Shown here: piece after piece, positions 48,054 through 57,849 of the stretch | How positions within the stretch are numbered: the first letter of the stretch is position 1 | How the letters are laid out: the number at the start of each line of letters is the position of its first letter | Assembly: GCA_003209475.1 (NCBI GenBank) | Contig: QCQY01000005.1 | Location: 1 to 64,000, forward strand | Length of the DNA stretch: 64,000 bases | Origin: Prochlorococcus sp. AG-459-B06 | Lineage (GTDB): Bacteria > Cyanobacteriota > Cyanobacteriia > PCC-6307 > Cyanobiaceae | Reading direction: 5' to 3' | Notes under the pieces: generated by a model | The model's database searches: none | Told to the model about the DNA's origin: nothing | What the model saw: only the letters and a program-made list of their open reading frames with translations | Program-made: the position numbers and the translations under genes

Positions 48054-49125
48054 ACCAGTTCTTTACGACTTCGTCTGACCAGCAGCCATTAATCGAATGG
48101 AAACCATTATGACCTCCTTTTTCAGTTATAAAAATAGTAAATTTATCAATAGATTCTTTTCTTAAATTCAAAGTATCCTTATATGGAACCCAAGGATCAT
48201 CCTTGGCATGAATAAAAAGCATTGGAGGTAATTTTTTTATTGAGTTTTGGATTCTAAATATTGGAGAAGCTTTTACATAATAATCTTCTAAAGAATTAAA
48301 TCCCCAGCTAGGAGCTGTAAATTTCTGATCAAATTCCCTTATACTTTTTAAACTTCTAATTTTTTTTCTTAATTTCTTGTTATTAAGAATTTTGCCTTCA
48401 TCGTTAAATCCGTCCCGTAACTGATTTTTTAAGCGGTGAAGTAACCATTTTTGGTAGATATAATTTCTAGATTTTTCAATACAGAGACTGCATGATGATA
48501 AATCTAAAGGGCTACTAACGCAGGCTAGGCCATTTAAAAGTTTTTCTCCATTGCTTTCATCGTAATCTAAGCAGGCATTTAAAAGAATTGTTCCGCCCAA
48601 AGATAATCCAACTCCGTAAATTGGAAGATTATTCATCTTAATGAGATCTTTAGACTCTAAATTAATAAATTTTTTAAAATAATTAATAGCTGAAATAACA
48701 TCACTGGAACATCTAGCACAATAATTTCCTCTAGCTAAATATCTCGCAGATCCAGATCCTCTTAGATTTAATTTAAGAACTCCAAAACCATTATTTACTA
48801 ATTTCCTAGAGATTCTTCTTAAACCAAACCGTTTAGTTGATCCCCCTAAACCATGTGTAACGATTACAAAACCCCTAAGAGAGTTTAAGTTTTTAGGTAA
48901 TTCTAAAAATCCTAGAAGATAATCACATTCAAATTTTTTAGAAAGAATTTTATTAATCGGAAAGAATATTTTTTTATTTTTTTGTGATTTACCAAAATCA
49001 ATAACAAAAGTATCTCTCAAAGTTTGTAAGTCGCCACCTATCCAAGGTAAGACTTCTCGAAATGGCTTATTTTTTAAGTAATCTGAAAAACTAAAAGATA
49101 TACTATTATTTCTCCCCAACTCCAA
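48040..49125 (-). CDS. YheT-type alpha/beta hydrolase
   Basis: 361 aa. GFVIVTHGLGGSTKRFG (oxyanion region near residue 85), the nucleophile elbow GVGLSLGGTILLNAC (about 171-185) with Ser, DPWVPYKD and GGHNGF for the catalytic Asp and His. YheT/EMB8-like family; natural substrate unknown. ATG start overlaps pntB's 3' end by 20 bp. Confidence 0.88.
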   Translation of the reverse strand: MELGRNNSISFSFSDYLKNKPFREVLPWIGGDLQTLRDTFVIDFGKSQKNKKIFFPINKILSKKFECDYLLGFLELPKNLNSLRGFVIVTHGLGGSTKRFGLRRISRKLVNNGFGVLKLNLRGSGSARYLARGNYCARCSSDVISAINYFKKFINLESKDLIKMNNLPIYGVGLSLGGTILLNACLDYDESNGEKLLNGLACVSSPLDLSSCSLCIEKSRNYIYQKWLLHRLKNQLRDGFNDEGKILNNKKLRKKIRSLKSIREFDQKFTAPSWGFNSLEDYYVKASPIFRIQNSIKKLPPMLFIHAKDDPWVPYKDTLNLRKESIDKFTIFITEKGGHNGFHSINGCWSDEVVKNWFMSI

Positions 49126-50545
49126 GATCCTTTAATTCTCCAATTAAATCATTCAGTACCTTTTTTGCATCACCAAAGACCATAGAGGTATTTGGCAGAT
49201 CAAATAAATCATTTTTTATTCCGGAGTAACCTGCACTCATACCTCGTTTAATTACAAATACCGTTCTTGCTTCCTGCACATCAAGAACTGGCATACCATA
49301 TAAAGGAGAAGAGCTATCATTTTTAGCTTGCGGATTAACCACATCATTTGCTCCTAAAACTAACACAACATCCGTTGCAGGAAAATCAGGATTTACAACG
49401 TCCATCTCTTTAAGTTGTTCGTAAGGAACATCTGCTTCTGCTAAAAGTACATTCATATGTCCAGGCATCCTCCCAGCTACAGGATGTATTGCATAAACAA
49501 CTTCAATACCATTTTGTTCTAGTTTTTTTGTCACTTCCCTTAAAGTATGTTGAGCTTGAGCTACTGCAAGACCATAGCCAGGAACAATTATTACCTTATT
49601 AGCTGCTTCTAAAGTCAATGCACATTCTTCAACACTGCAAGAAGTTATATTTGTATATTCTCCTGATCCAGAAGAGGCCGTACTTTGAGCAGACAAAGAT
49701 CCTCCAAAAAGAACTGAGACCAATGATCTATTCATCCCCTTACACATTACTTGAGTAAGTATTAGACCTGCTGCTCCAACCATTGCCCCTGCCACTATCA
49801 AAAGCTGACTATCTACAACGAAACCTGCTGCTGCTGCTGCAATCCCTGAATAGCTATTTAATAAAGATATAACAACTGGCATATCGGCTCCACCAATTGG
49901 CAAAGTAACTCCTATACCTAATAAAGAAGAAACTATAACTAAAAGCCAAATTGAACTTATATTGCCGTTTATCAAATCAAAGAAGGCTATTAAGGAAGCA
50001 ACTGCAAAAACAATATTTACAAAATGTCTAAATTTGCTCTGAGTCCATCCTGGGGTTGACAACCAACCCTGTAACTTTGCCATAGCCACAATTGAACCTG
50101 TGAAAGTTATGGCACCTACAAATATAGAAACAGATATAGAAACTTCGTTAATCAGTGACTTAAAAAAATCAAAATTTTCTTGTCCACCAGATATAGGAAA
50201 AATAGCTACTCCTAAGGCCACTAAAAGTGATGACATTCCTCCACAACCATTGAACAATGCCACTGTCTCAGGCATGGAAGTCATAGGTACTTTTTTTGCA
50301 AGTATTGCTCCGAATAAACTTCCTATGATTGATCCAATTATTATCCAAATCCAAGACTGAATAGCAATTCCAGAAGTACCCAAATAATAAGAAAGTAATC
50401 CTACTACTGATAGCGACATTGCAAATGCAGCTAATCTATTAGCTTCCCTTGCTGATTTTACTTTTGACAAACCTTTTATTCCCAAAGCCAGTAAAAATAC
50501 AGCTAGAAGGTCAATAACGAATTTAATGATTGCAGGTGGATTCAT
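49106..50545 (-). CDS. pntB: Proton-translocating NAD(P) transhydrogenase subunit beta
   Basis: 479 aa. About eight or nine membrane helices in the first 260 residues (with GGADMPVVISLLNSYSGIAAAAAGF), then the NADP-binding domain III: VIIVPGYGLAVAQAQHTLREV, VAGRMPGHMNVLLAEADVPYEQL, VLVLGANDVVNPQAK. It couples proton flow to hydride transfer from NADH to NADP+. Last gene of the pntAA-pntAB-pntB operon; 9-bp gap to pntAB. Confidence 0.97.
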   Translation of the reverse strand: MNPPAIIKFVIDLLAVFLLALGIKGLSKVKSAREANRLAAFAMSLSVVGLLSYYLGTSGIAIQSWIWIIIGSIIGSLFGAILAKKVPMTSMPETVALFNGCGGMSSLLVALGVAIFPISGGQENFDFFKSLINEVSISVSIFVGAITFTGSIVAMAKLQGWLSTPGWTQSKFRHFVNIVFAVASLIAFFDLINGNISSIWLLVIVSSLLGIGVTLPIGGADMPVVISLLNSYSGIAAAAAGFVVDSQLLIVAGAMVGAAGLILTQVMCKGMNRSLVSVLFGGSLSAQSTASSGSGEYTNITSCSVEECALTLEAANKVIIVPGYGLAVAQAQHTLREVTKKLEQNGIEVVYAIHPVAGRMPGHMNVLLAEADVPYEQLKEMDVVNPDFPATDVVLVLGANDVVNPQAKNDSSSPLYGMPVLDVQEARTVFVIKRGMSAGYSGIKNDLFDLPNTSMVFGDAKKVLNDLIGELKDLGVGEK

Positions 50546-50554
50546 GTTTAAAAA

Positions 50555-50848
50555 TTACTTCTTATTTGATGGTTTACGACTAAACATCGCAAGCATTCGA
50601 TCAGTTACAAAGAAACCGCCTACAACGTTGAAAAGAGCAAATCCAAGAGAAATTGAACCAATTATTAAAAGTGGTACATTACCTTCTGCTTTTACAATTA
50701 AAGTTAATGCTGCCAGCATTGTTATTCCTGAAATTGCATTTGCTCCGCTCATTAAAGGTGTGTGAAGAGTAGGAGGAACTTTTCCAATTAACTCGAGGCC
50801 TAATAAACTACCAAGTAAAAGAACCCAAAGAAGACTTATAAAAGACAT
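50555..50848 (-). CDS. pntAB: NAD(P) transhydrogenase subunit alpha part 2
   Basis: 97 aa with three membrane helices. TPLMSGANAISGITMLAAL is the conserved domain-II segment, followed by AFNVVGGFFVTDRMLAMF-type ending. Split from the NAD-binding part (pntAA), as usual in cyanobacteria. 12 bp to pntAA. Confidence 0.95.
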   Translation of the reverse strand: MSFISLLWVLLLGSLLGLELIGKVPPTLHTPLMSGANAISGITMLAALTLIVKAEGNVPLLIIGSISLGFALFNVVGGFFVTDRMLAMFSRKPSNKK

Positions 50849-50860
50849 AATTTTAAAACC

Positions 50861-51991
50861 TCAATTTTCAAAAACTTTATTTTGAAGAACAACTCCTTCA
50901 TCGCTTAATAAACATCCAGAAATGAGTTCATCCTCTTTATCTAATTTAATTACACCATCTTTTATAAATGGTGTAATCAAAGATGTTAAGTTCTTAGCAT
51001 AAAGTGAACTTGCATCATAAGGAACTGATGAAGGTAATTCTCCCGCTCCTATAAGTTTTACCCCATCTTTTATAATAGTTTCATTTGATTTTGTTCCTTC
51101 GCAGTTACCTCCTTGCGAAACTGCCAAATCAATCACTACTGCACCAGGCCTCATTTTTTCAATCATGGGAGAGTCTATTAAAACAGGAGACTTTTTACCC
51201 AAAACTTGCGCTGTGCAGATAGCTACATCTGCTTCAGATAAATATTTAGTTAAAGTAGCCTTCTGTTTTGAAAGGAATTCGGGTGTTACAGCTTTTGCAT
51301 AACCTCCGGCCTCTCCAGGTTTTTCGTCAACTTCAGGAAGTTCTATAAATCTTGCTCCGAGGGACTCTACTTGTTCCTTAACAGCAGGTCTAATATCTGA
51401 TACAAAAACTATTGCACCAAGTCTTTTTGCTGTGGCAACAGCCTGCAATCCTGCAACGCCTCCACCAAGAACCACTACTTTGGCAGGCTGGACGGTGCCT
51501 GCTGCAGTCATAAGCATTGGGAAATATCTATCCAACTCACTTGCAGCTAAAAGAACTGCTTTGTATCCTGCGATATTGGCCTGTGAAGAAAGAACATCAG
51601 AAGATTGAGCTCTACTAATCCTCGGAAGCAACTCTAGTGATAAAGCTGAAATCTTATTACTTTTTATAATCCTAAAAAGTTCTTTATTACCATATGGGTT
51701 AAGAAGACCAAGAAGAACAGCCCCTTTCTTTAATTTAGTTAATTTAACCTCTGATGGAGTATGAACACAAAATATTAAGTCTGCCTCACCCCAAATGTTT
51801 TGATTTAAGTCATTGATTATTGTGCCACCAGACCCTTCATATGATAAGTCACTAAATCCTGATAATTTCCCAGCTGAACTTTCAATATAAACATCACATC
51901 CAAGGTTTTTTAATTTTTTTACAGTCTCTGGGGTAGCTGAAACTCTCCTTTCACCAGAGTTTGTTTCAGAAGGAATAAGTATCTTTGTCAA
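50861..51991 (-). CDS. pntAA: NAD(P) transhydrogenase subunit alpha part 1
   Basis: 376 aa, soluble domain I. It starts MTKILIPSETNSGERRVSATPETV, has the alanine-dehydrogenase-like fold with QSSDVLSSQANIAGYKAVL, and the NAD-binding motif VVLGGGVAGLQAVATAKRLGA at about 170-190, plus the mobile-loop region PEVDEKPGEAGGYAKAV. First gene of the operon. Confidence 0.96.
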   Translation of the reverse strand: MTKILIPSETNSGERRVSATPETVKKLKNLGCDVYIESSAGKLSGFSDLSYEGSGGTIINDLNQNIWGEADLIFCVHTPSEVKLTKLKKGAVLLGLLNPYGNKELFRIIKSNKISALSLELLPRISRAQSSDVLSSQANIAGYKAVLLAASELDRYFPMLMTAAGTVQPAKVVVLGGGVAGLQAVATAKRLGAIVFVSDIRPAVKEQVESLGARFIELPEVDEKPGEAGGYAKAVTPEFLSKQKATLTKYLSEADVAICTAQVLGKKSPVLIDSPMIEKMRPGAVVIDLAVSQGGNCEGTKSNETIIKDGVKLIGAGELPSSVPYDASSLYAKNLTSLITPFIKDGVIKLDKEDELISGCLLSDEGVVLQNKVFEN

Positions 51992-52117
51992 TTTATTTAT
52001 TTTTTTAACATACTAAATATAAATTGAAGAAAGTCAAAAGTCTTGGATTTTTGTTAAAAATATATTTTCTTTTCTATAAAAAATAGCTATCTAGAATATA
52101 TAAGTACCAATAATCTA

Positions 52118-52696
52118 ATGAGTTTAAAAGCAATCGAATGTCCTGATGGGGTATGTCATAGTCATCATGGTGGTCATGCTGTTCCCAGACAAGCTATGAA
52201 GAAAAATCTAGAAAAGCATGGTAAAGACTGGTGCGAGAAATTAGCAGAAAGGATTTATGAAATGTCAGTTGATACGTATTCACAGACAGTCATGCCCAGC
52301 CTCCACTCAGCAGGTTGGCAAAGAAGACATTTAGATTGGGAATTCAAGCTAGCAGAAAATGATTCTGAACCTGATGAGACTCTTGTTGAGGGTATTATCA
52401 ATGCCACAGAAAGCTTCTTAAGAAGTAGTGAGGTGCATCGATTATTTATTCAAGAATTAGTTCAGGGTACATTTGAAGAAGCAAATGACAAAAAAATAAT
52501 TTCTAAAGCAATAAAATCTATTATTGAAGAAGAAATTGTTATTACACTAAGAGAAAAGAGGGAAACTCTTTTGAAGAAAATTTCTGCAAAATTAGTATCA
52601 GAAGAAAAAGTTAGCGAGGAACTTGCAATAAATTCAGCCAAAGAGGGCTTCGAGGAAGTTGAAAGACTACTTGCGAATCACAGCGAAGCTGTTTAA
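52118..52696 (+). CDS. Conserved hypothetical protein with Cys/His N-terminus
   Basis: 192 aa, soluble and mostly helical. The N-terminus ECPDGVCHSHHGGHAV contains two Cys and four His, a possible metal-binding site. SVDTYSQTVMPSLHSAGWQRRHLDWEFKLAENDSE looks well conserved; the second half is charged helices (EEEIVITLREKRETLLKKISAKL). I recall such proteins in marine cyanobacteria without a known function. ATG start. Confidence 0.75.
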   Translation: MSLKAIECPDGVCHSHHGGHAVPRQAMKKNLEKHGKDWCEKLAERIYEMSVDTYSQTVMPSLHSAGWQRRHLDWEFKLAENDSEPDETLVEGIINATESFLRSSEVHRLFIQELVQGTFEEANDKKIISKAIKSIIEEEIVITLREKRETLLKKISAKLVSEEKVSEELAINSAKEGFEEVERLLANHSEAV

Positions 52697-52851
52697 CTCT
52701 AATTCTTTATGTTTTCTTTAATATTGGCGCAAAAATCCTCTCAAATATAAATTAAACATTAAATTATTGTTTGGAAGTACAAAGTTGTAACTTATTAGAC
52801 AATTATTATGTTCCTTAATATGTTTACCTATAATGAACATCTTAAATCTTG

Positions 52852-53076
52852 ATGGAAAATTTCATTAGAAAAAGGATCGATATTGCGACCTGTTGGGCCA
52901 CCAATAGAATTTCTGTAATGGATACTTTAGAAAAATATGAGGATAGTTATGCTATCGCTGAAGAATTTAGAGAGTGGATATTACATATTGGAGAAAAAAA
53001 CGAAAATTTAAGAGATTCTGTTTTAAATTTTCCAAAGGAACTAAAAGAATTATTAGACTCAAAAGTTAACGATTAA
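52852..53076 (+). CDS. Hypothetical small soluble protein
   Basis: 74 aa from the ATG at 52852 (track begins one codon earlier at TTG). MENFIRKRIDIATCWATNRISVMDTLEKYEDSYAIAEEF, helical. No motif recognised. Upstream and same-strand with ntrC but separated by 79 bp. Confidence 0.65.
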   Translation: MENFIRKRIDIATCWATNRISVMDTLEKYEDSYAIAEEFREWILHIGEKNENLRDSVLNFPKELKELLDSKVND

Positions 53077-53155
53077 ATAATAAATTCATCGTGTAAAACC
53101 CGACCTTCAATGTTTAGGTTTATTTATTATTATTGATAATGACATATATAGATAA

Positions 53156-54532
53156 ATGGTAAATAAAGAGAAAACTTCAAAAGTAGAAAATCTTGTAATT
53201 ATAGGTTCTGGACCTGCAGGTTACACAGCTGCTATATATGCAGCACGAGCAAATCTTCAGCCTTTGCTTGTAACAGGATTTAATTCCGGTGGCATTCCTG
53301 GTGGGCAATTAATGACCACAACATTTGTTGAAAATTATCCAGGCTTCCCCGATGGTGTACTAGGTCCTGAATTAATGGACCTAATGAAGGCTCAAGCAGA
53401 AAGATGGGGTACAAATCTATATGAAAGTGATGTTGTCTCAATTAATACTGATTTACATCCATTTGAATTAAAAACTCTAGAAGGGACTATAAAAGCAAAC
53501 TCAATTATTATTGCGACTGGAGCAAGTGCAAATAGATTAGGCGTAATAAATGAAGATAAATTCTGGAGTAAAGGAATAAGCGCTTGTGCAATTTGTGATG
53601 GGGCAACTCCACAATTCAGAAATGAAGAATTAGCTGTTATAGGAGGTGGGGACTCTGCATGTGAAGAAGCAGCATACCTAACAAAATATGGTAGCAAAGT
53701 GCACTTGATTGTTAGATCAGAGAAATTAAGAGCCAGCGCAGCAATGGTTGATAGAGTAAAAGCTAATCCAAAAATAGAAATCCACTGGAATACAAAAGTA
53801 GAACAAGCTGATGGCTCTGAATGGCTTGAGAAGATAGAAACTATACACTCTCAAGAGGGTAAAGGGGAGATCGATATTAAGGGTCTTTTTTATGCAATAG
53901 GACATACACCTAATACAAAGTTTTTAGGTGAAAAAATTGATTTAGATAATAAAGGATATATTGCTTGCAAATCAGGTCGACCAGAGACATCTGTTGAAGG
54001 CATTTTCGCAGCAGGTGACGTTGTTGATTCAGAGTGGAGACAAGGAGTTACTGCTGCAGGAACAGGCTGCATGGCAGCATTAGCTGCTGAAAGGTGGCTA
54101 GCTGAGAAAAACTTAGCAAAAACTATAGTCAGAGAAACGCCCGAACCAGAAAAAAAACTTAATTCTTCAAATTTTAATGAAGATGAAGTTAATGAAGAAA
54201 CCTTTGATTTAAACGCTGAATGGCAAAAAGGCAGTTATGCATTAAGGAAACTTTATCACGAGAGCAAAAAACCCTTATTAGTTATTTTTAGCTCCCCAAG
54301 CTGCGGCCCATGTCATGTTTTGAAACCTCAATTAAAAAGAATAATTAGAGAACTTGACGGTGCAGTGCTCGGGGTTGAAATAGATATTGATAAAAATCAA
54401 GATATTGCAAAACAAGCTGGCATTAAGGGCACACCAACAGTTCAACTTTTTAAAGAAAAATTATTAAAAAAACAATGGCAAGGTGTTAAACAAAGAAGTG
54501 AGTTTAAAGAAGCGATAAAAAATATTATTTAA
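53156..54532 (+). CDS. ntrC: NADPH-thioredoxin reductase with fused thioredoxin (NTRC)
   Basis: 458 aa. The reductase part (1-320) has [18 protein letters not shown] for [16 protein letters not shown] for NADPH and the redox pair CAIC (ACAICDG) near residue 145. A C-terminal thioredoxin (about 350-458) carries CGPC ([10 protein letters not shown]). The fusion, typical of cyanobacteria and plastids, supplies 2-Cys peroxiredoxins and tetrapyrrole enzymes with NADPH electrons. Here ntrC means NTR-Trx fusion, not the nitrogen regulator. ATG start. Confidence 0.96.
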   Translation: MVNKEKTSKVENLVIIGSGPAGYTAAIYAARANLQPLLVTGFNSGGIPGGQLMTTTFVENYPGFPDGVLGPELMDLMKAQAERWGTNLYESDVVSINTDLHPFELKTLEGTIKANSIIIATGASANRLGVINEDKFWSKGISACAICDGATPQFRNEELAVIGGGDSACEEAAYLTKYGSKVHLIVRSEKLRASAAMVDRVKANPKIEIHWNTKVEQADGSEWLEKIETIHSQEGKGEIDIKGLFYAIGHTPNTKFLGEKIDLDNKGYIACKSGRPETSVEGIFAAGDVVDSEWRQGVTAAGTGCMAALAAERWLAEKNLAKTIVRETPEPEKKLNSSNFNEDEVNEETFDLNAEWQKGSYALRKLYHESKKPLLVIFSSPSCGPCHVLKPQLKRIIRELDGAVLGVEIDIDKNQDIAKQAGIKGTPTVQLFKEKLLKKQWQGVKQRSEFKEAIKNII

Positions 54533-54541
54533 AGTAACTTT

Positions 54542-54808
54542 TTATTTATTATTTCTCTTAGGATTATTTTTATTAGTAGTAGGTCTAGCATTACCTGCAT
54601 TTCTCTCTCTATAAGTTATCCTCCCTCTAGAGAGATCATAAGGACTTATCTCAACTAACACTTTATCTCCAGCTAATAGTTTAATTCTAAATTTAGTCAA
54701 TTTACCTGCAGCTCTGCATAAACATTTATGACCTTCAGGTTGTTCTAAGGTAACCAAATAAAAGCCATTCCCTTGCTCTTTTTCTATTACACCTGAAGTT
54801 TCAATCAT
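54542..54808 (-). CDS. infA: Translation initiation factor IF-1
   Basis: 88 aa S1/OB-fold protein: MIETSGVIEKEQGNGFYLVTLEQPEGHKCLCRAAGKLTKFRIKLLAGDKVLVEISPYDLSRGRITYRER matches IF-1 throughout. A short Asn/Lys-rich tail follows (NKNNPKRNNK). It occupies the ribosomal A site during initiation. It stands alone here, convergent with ntrC. Confidence 0.94.
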   Translation of the reverse strand: MIETSGVIEKEQGNGFYLVTLEQPEGHKCLCRAAGKLTKFRIKLLAGDKVLVEISPYDLSRGRITYRERNAGNARPTTNKNNPKRNNK

Positions 54809-54901
54809 TAATTAATCTTTTTACTAAGTTAATATTATCAGAAAAAGATTGGCCAAAATTGATTTAAGAAAAATTACATACGTATAAATATGAAATTCAA
54901 T

Positions 54902-55114
54902 TCAAATTGAAAATTTAATTTCATTTATTATTTGAAGTTGACCATAGTAAAAATTTGCTTTCGCAACTTTTTCAGAATCTTCTAATTGATCAAAAAAAAC
55001 AAAGCCAAGGCTTTCCCATAATGAAGATCCGCAAACATTATTCAGTTCATTTTTTGCTTCTTTTGCAAAAATATCTAATTTTCTTTCAAGATTTTTAGAT
55101 TTAGAAACAGACAT
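54902..55114 (-). CDS. Hypothetical small soluble protein
   Basis: 70 aa: MSVSKSKNLERKLDIFAKEAKNELNNVCGSSLWESLGFVFFDQLEDSEKVAKANFYYGQLQI. Mixed helix, no membrane segment. ATG start. No known family recognised. Confidence 0.6.
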   Translation of the reverse strand: MSVSKSKNLERKLDIFAKEAKNELNNVCGSSLWESLGFVFFDQLEDSEKVAKANFYYGQLQIINEIKFSI

Positions 55115-55168
55115 GATTGGAAATATTAATATAGTACAAATATACTATAAAAGTCTAAAATCGCAATA

Positions 55169-56131
55169 TTAAAAAGGTAATCTCTTTTTTTCTTCAATAT
55201 TTAGATCAGCTTCCATTTCCCTTAATCTTTTAAGTATTTGTTGGTAGTATTCTTTTATATAGCTCTCTAATGATGTCATATTTTCTTTTTTTAGTTCCAA
55301 TATTTCGTAAGTTTTGCTCATGTCAGCATCTAATGAAACACCACTACTAGTCACTTCAGCAAAAGACAATCTTTCAGCAACATTTAAAGAATCTTGGAAA
55401 AAGGAAACTACTTTTTGAGTGAGACTAATTAGGAAGGGGGAAACTCTAAAAATTTTAGCCTTCTTTTCACTATATTTTTCACATAAAGATATAACTTCGT
55501 TTGAATCCCATGCTTTGGGACCTACTAATGGCAATGATGCTCTGTGAGTTTTTGGATTATTTACTGCTGCTACTACAACTTTCGCCATATCTTGAGTATT
55601 CATATAAGAAATTTTAGTTGGCGTCCCACTCATCCATACTGCTTGACTGTCCAAGATTGGTATAGCAAATTGACCAATAACTCCTTGCATAAAAGCTGCA
55701 CATTTGAAGATTGTATAGTCTAAGTCAGATTTCTCAAGAAGTTTTTCAGTGCAAAATTTAATGTCCATCAAAGGAACATTTCTAAACTTTTCTGTTAGAA
55801 GAATGGAAAGGAATATTACCCTTTTTACATTTAAAGATTCGCAAGCATTAAATAAGTTAAGTTTTCCATCCCAATCTATTTCATAAATACTTTTAGGATC
55901 ATCTGGCCTGCTAGTCGCTGCATCAATAACTACTTCAATATCTTGCAATGCATATTCAATATCAGAAGGATTTATTAAATTACCTTTTGTTAGTTCACAA
56001 CCCCATTCTTGTAGAAAAGAAGCTTTTCTTGGGTTTCTTACAAAACATCTTACTTCATGTCCATCATCTATAGCTTGCTTTGCTATTTGTCTACCAAGAG
56101 TCCCAGTTGCTCCTACTAAAAGAATCTTCAT
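55169..56131 (-). CDS. ycf39: Ycf39/NmrA-like atypical SDR, PSII assembly
   Basis: 320 aa. MKILLVGATGTLGRQIAKQAIDDGHEVRCFVRNPRKA gives the NAD(P)-binding G-A-T-G-x-x-G of atypical short-chain dehydrogenases. EVVIDAATSRPDDPKSIYEIDWDGKLNL and CEKLLEKSDLDYTIFKCAAFMQG match Ycf39, which in Synechocystis works with Hli proteins to deliver chlorophyll to new D1. The hli genes in this window suit such a role. Catalytic activity is doubtful in the family. Confidence 0.87.
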   Translation of the reverse strand: MKILLVGATGTLGRQIAKQAIDDGHEVRCFVRNPRKASFLQEWGCELTKGNLINPSDIEYALQDIEVVIDAATSRPDDPKSIYEIDWDGKLNLFNACESLNVKRVIFLSILLTEKFRNVPLMDIKFCTEKLLEKSDLDYTIFKCAAFMQGVIGQFAIPILDSQAVWMSGTPTKISYMNTQDMAKVVVAAVNNPKTHRASLPLVGPKAWDSNEVISLCEKYSEKKAKIFRVSPFLISLTQKVVSFFQDSLNVAERLSFAEVTSSGVSLDADMSKTYEILELKKENMTSLESYIKEYYQQILKRLREMEADLNIEEKKRLPF

Positions 56132-56188
56132 ATTTAAGATTTACTTAACTTTTAGACCATAACTCAAATTGTAATGTATTCGTGAGAA

Positions 56189-56287
56189 TCAATCTCCCTG
56201 AAACTTCAATAACAAAGCACCACCAACCAATCCTATTGGTATGAGAATCCAAAAAACTGCTGCAATACTAAAAATTTCTTTAGCCAT
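56189..56287 (-). CDS. petM: Cytochrome b6f complex subunit PetM
   Basis: 32 codons, below the track limit: [32 protein letters not shown], the PetM one-helix subunit at its full usual length. It lies at the edge of the b6f complex in the thylakoid. Located 57 bp upstream of the ycf39-like gene on the same strand. Confidence 0.95.
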
Positions 56288-56379
56288 AGTAAAATCTAAT
56301 AATTACTATAATTTACATTTAATATACATTTATTTGTTAAAAAAGTAGATAATGCAAATATCTTGAAAATTTTTAATAT

Positions 56380-57321
56380 ATGAATAATAATTTTAAGGAA
56401 AATATAAACATACCTAATTACTGGAATTGGAATGGTTTTAAAATTTGTTGGAGTGTTATAGGCGAAGATAATGAAATCCCAATCATCTTTCTCCATGGAT
56501 TTGGCGCTAGTCGAAAACATTGGAGAAACAATTTAGAATATTTTGCGAAAAGGAATTGTGCCTCCTATTCTTTGGACTTAATAGGATTTGGTGACTCAGA
56601 TCAACCGGGGATAAGACAAATTGGAAGATTAAATAATGAGATTTGGTGTGATCAAGTGAAAGACTTTATTTCACAGGTGATAAGACCGAAGAATTCGGGG
56701 AAAGTCATTCTTATTGGAAATTCCTTAGGTTCACTAGTCGCTTTAACATGTGCTGTTACATTAGAGGACCAGATTGCAACGGTGATTGCATCGCCTCTGC
56801 CAGATCAAATTCAAGAAAATAAAAAGTCGATCACAAAAAAATCATTATTTAAAAAATTTAAAAATGAATTTATAAGAGTATTTTTTATTTTTTTCCCTCT
56901 AGAAATTATTTTATTTTTCATAACCAAATTAGGAGTAATAAACTTTGGTCTAAATTCTGCCTATTTTAAAAAAGATAATATTGATCCTGAACTAATAGAT
57001 TTGGTAACAAAACCAGTGTTAAGGAGAACTTCAGCTAGATCATTAAGAGCAATGTGTATTGGAATGTCTTCAAGAGATGAAACTTTTCAAGCTTCTTACC
57101 TTTTGAGAAAACTTAGCACCTCAAAAAAAGTTCCTTTTTTATTGATTTGGGGAGAAAAAGATAATTTCATTCCTTTGTTTGTTGGTAAAAAGATTGCAAA
57201 TTTTCATAGATGGGTAAAACTAAAAATAGTATCCAATTCAGGGCATTGTATCCATGATGAAGACCCTTCAGTATTTAATAGAATTTCTTATGAATGGATT
57301 AGAGATTTAAAAACCTATTAA
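56380..57321 (+). CDS. Alpha/beta hydrolase
   Basis: 313 aa. PIIFLHGFGASRKHWRNNL is the oxyanion region, VILIGNSLGSLVALTCA (about 106-122) the nucleophile elbow with Ser, and IWGEKDNFIPLF and SNSGHCIHDEDP supply Asp and His. A hydrophobic cap (FFIFFPLEIILFFITKLGV) lies in the middle. Cyanobacterial relatives are often near photosynthesis genes; substrate unknown. 3 bp before ilvH. Confidence 0.88.
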   Translation: MNNNFKENINIPNYWNWNGFKICWSVIGEDNEIPIIFLHGFGASRKHWRNNLEYFAKRNCASYSLDLIGFGDSDQPGIRQIGRLNNEIWCDQVKDFISQVIRPKNSGKVILIGNSLGSLVALTCAVTLEDQIATVIASPLPDQIQENKKSITKKSLFKKFKNEFIRVFFIFFPLEIILFFITKLGVINFGLNSAYFKKDNIDPELIDLVTKPVLRRTSARSLRAMCIGMSSRDETFQASYLLRKLSTSKKVPFLLIWGEKDNFIPLFVGKKIANFHRWVKLKIVSNSGHCIHDEDPSVFNRISYEWIRDLKTY

Positions 57322-57324
57322 AAT

Positions 57325-57849
57325 ATGAAACATACATTATCAGTTCTTGTAGAAGATGAATCTGGAGCCTTGAGTAGAATCTCAGGTCTCTTTGCTAGAA
57401 GGGGGTTCAACATAGATAGCCTTGCTGTAGGGCCTGCAGAATCTAAAGGGATTTCAAGGTTGACAATGGTAGTAGAAGGTGATGATGAAACTCTTCAACA
57501 AATGACTAAGCAACTTAATAAGTTATTTAATGTTCTGGGAGTTGTAGATTTTACTAGTCTCGCAGCTGTTGAGAGGGAATTGATGTTACTAAAAGTTTCA
57601 TCTAAAGAAGATACCAGGAGTAATATCCTTGATATAGTACAGATTTTCCGTGCAAAAGTTGTTGATGTATCAGATATGGCCTTGACTCTTGAGGTAGTTG
57701 GAGATCCTGGTAAGTTAGTTGCTTTAGAGAAATTACTCGAGCCATATGGCATCCTTGAAATAGCGAGGACTGGTAAGGTAGCTCTTAAACGCTCTTCGGG
57801 AGTTAATACAGAAATGTTGAAAATAAATAAATATTCTCTAGAAATTTAA
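57325..57849 (+). CDS. ilvH: Acetolactate synthase small (regulatory) subunit
   Basis: 174 aa. [39 protein letters not shown] is the N-terminal ACT domain that binds valine; the second half ([33 protein letters not shown]) is the C-terminal IlvN domain. It activates and gives feedback control to IlvB in branched-chain amino acid synthesis. 3' end overlaps the convergent cyclophilin gene by 4 bp. Confidence 0.96.
   Translation: MKHTLSVLVEDESGALSRISGLFARRGFNIDSLAVGPAESKGISRLTMVVEGDDETLQQMTKQLNKLFNVLGVVDFTSLAAVERELMLLKVSSKEDTRSNILDIVQIFRAKVVDVSDMALTLEVVGDPGKLVALEKLLEPYGILEIARTGKVALKRSSGVNTEMLKINKYSLEI

Noticed and set aside
53392-53697. 101-aa minus-strand ORF and similar long opposite-strand ORFs (e.g. 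12691, 46521, 50100, 23376)
   Set aside because: They are shadows of ntrC, the NSS transporter, dxr, pntB and narB, which have clear family motifs.
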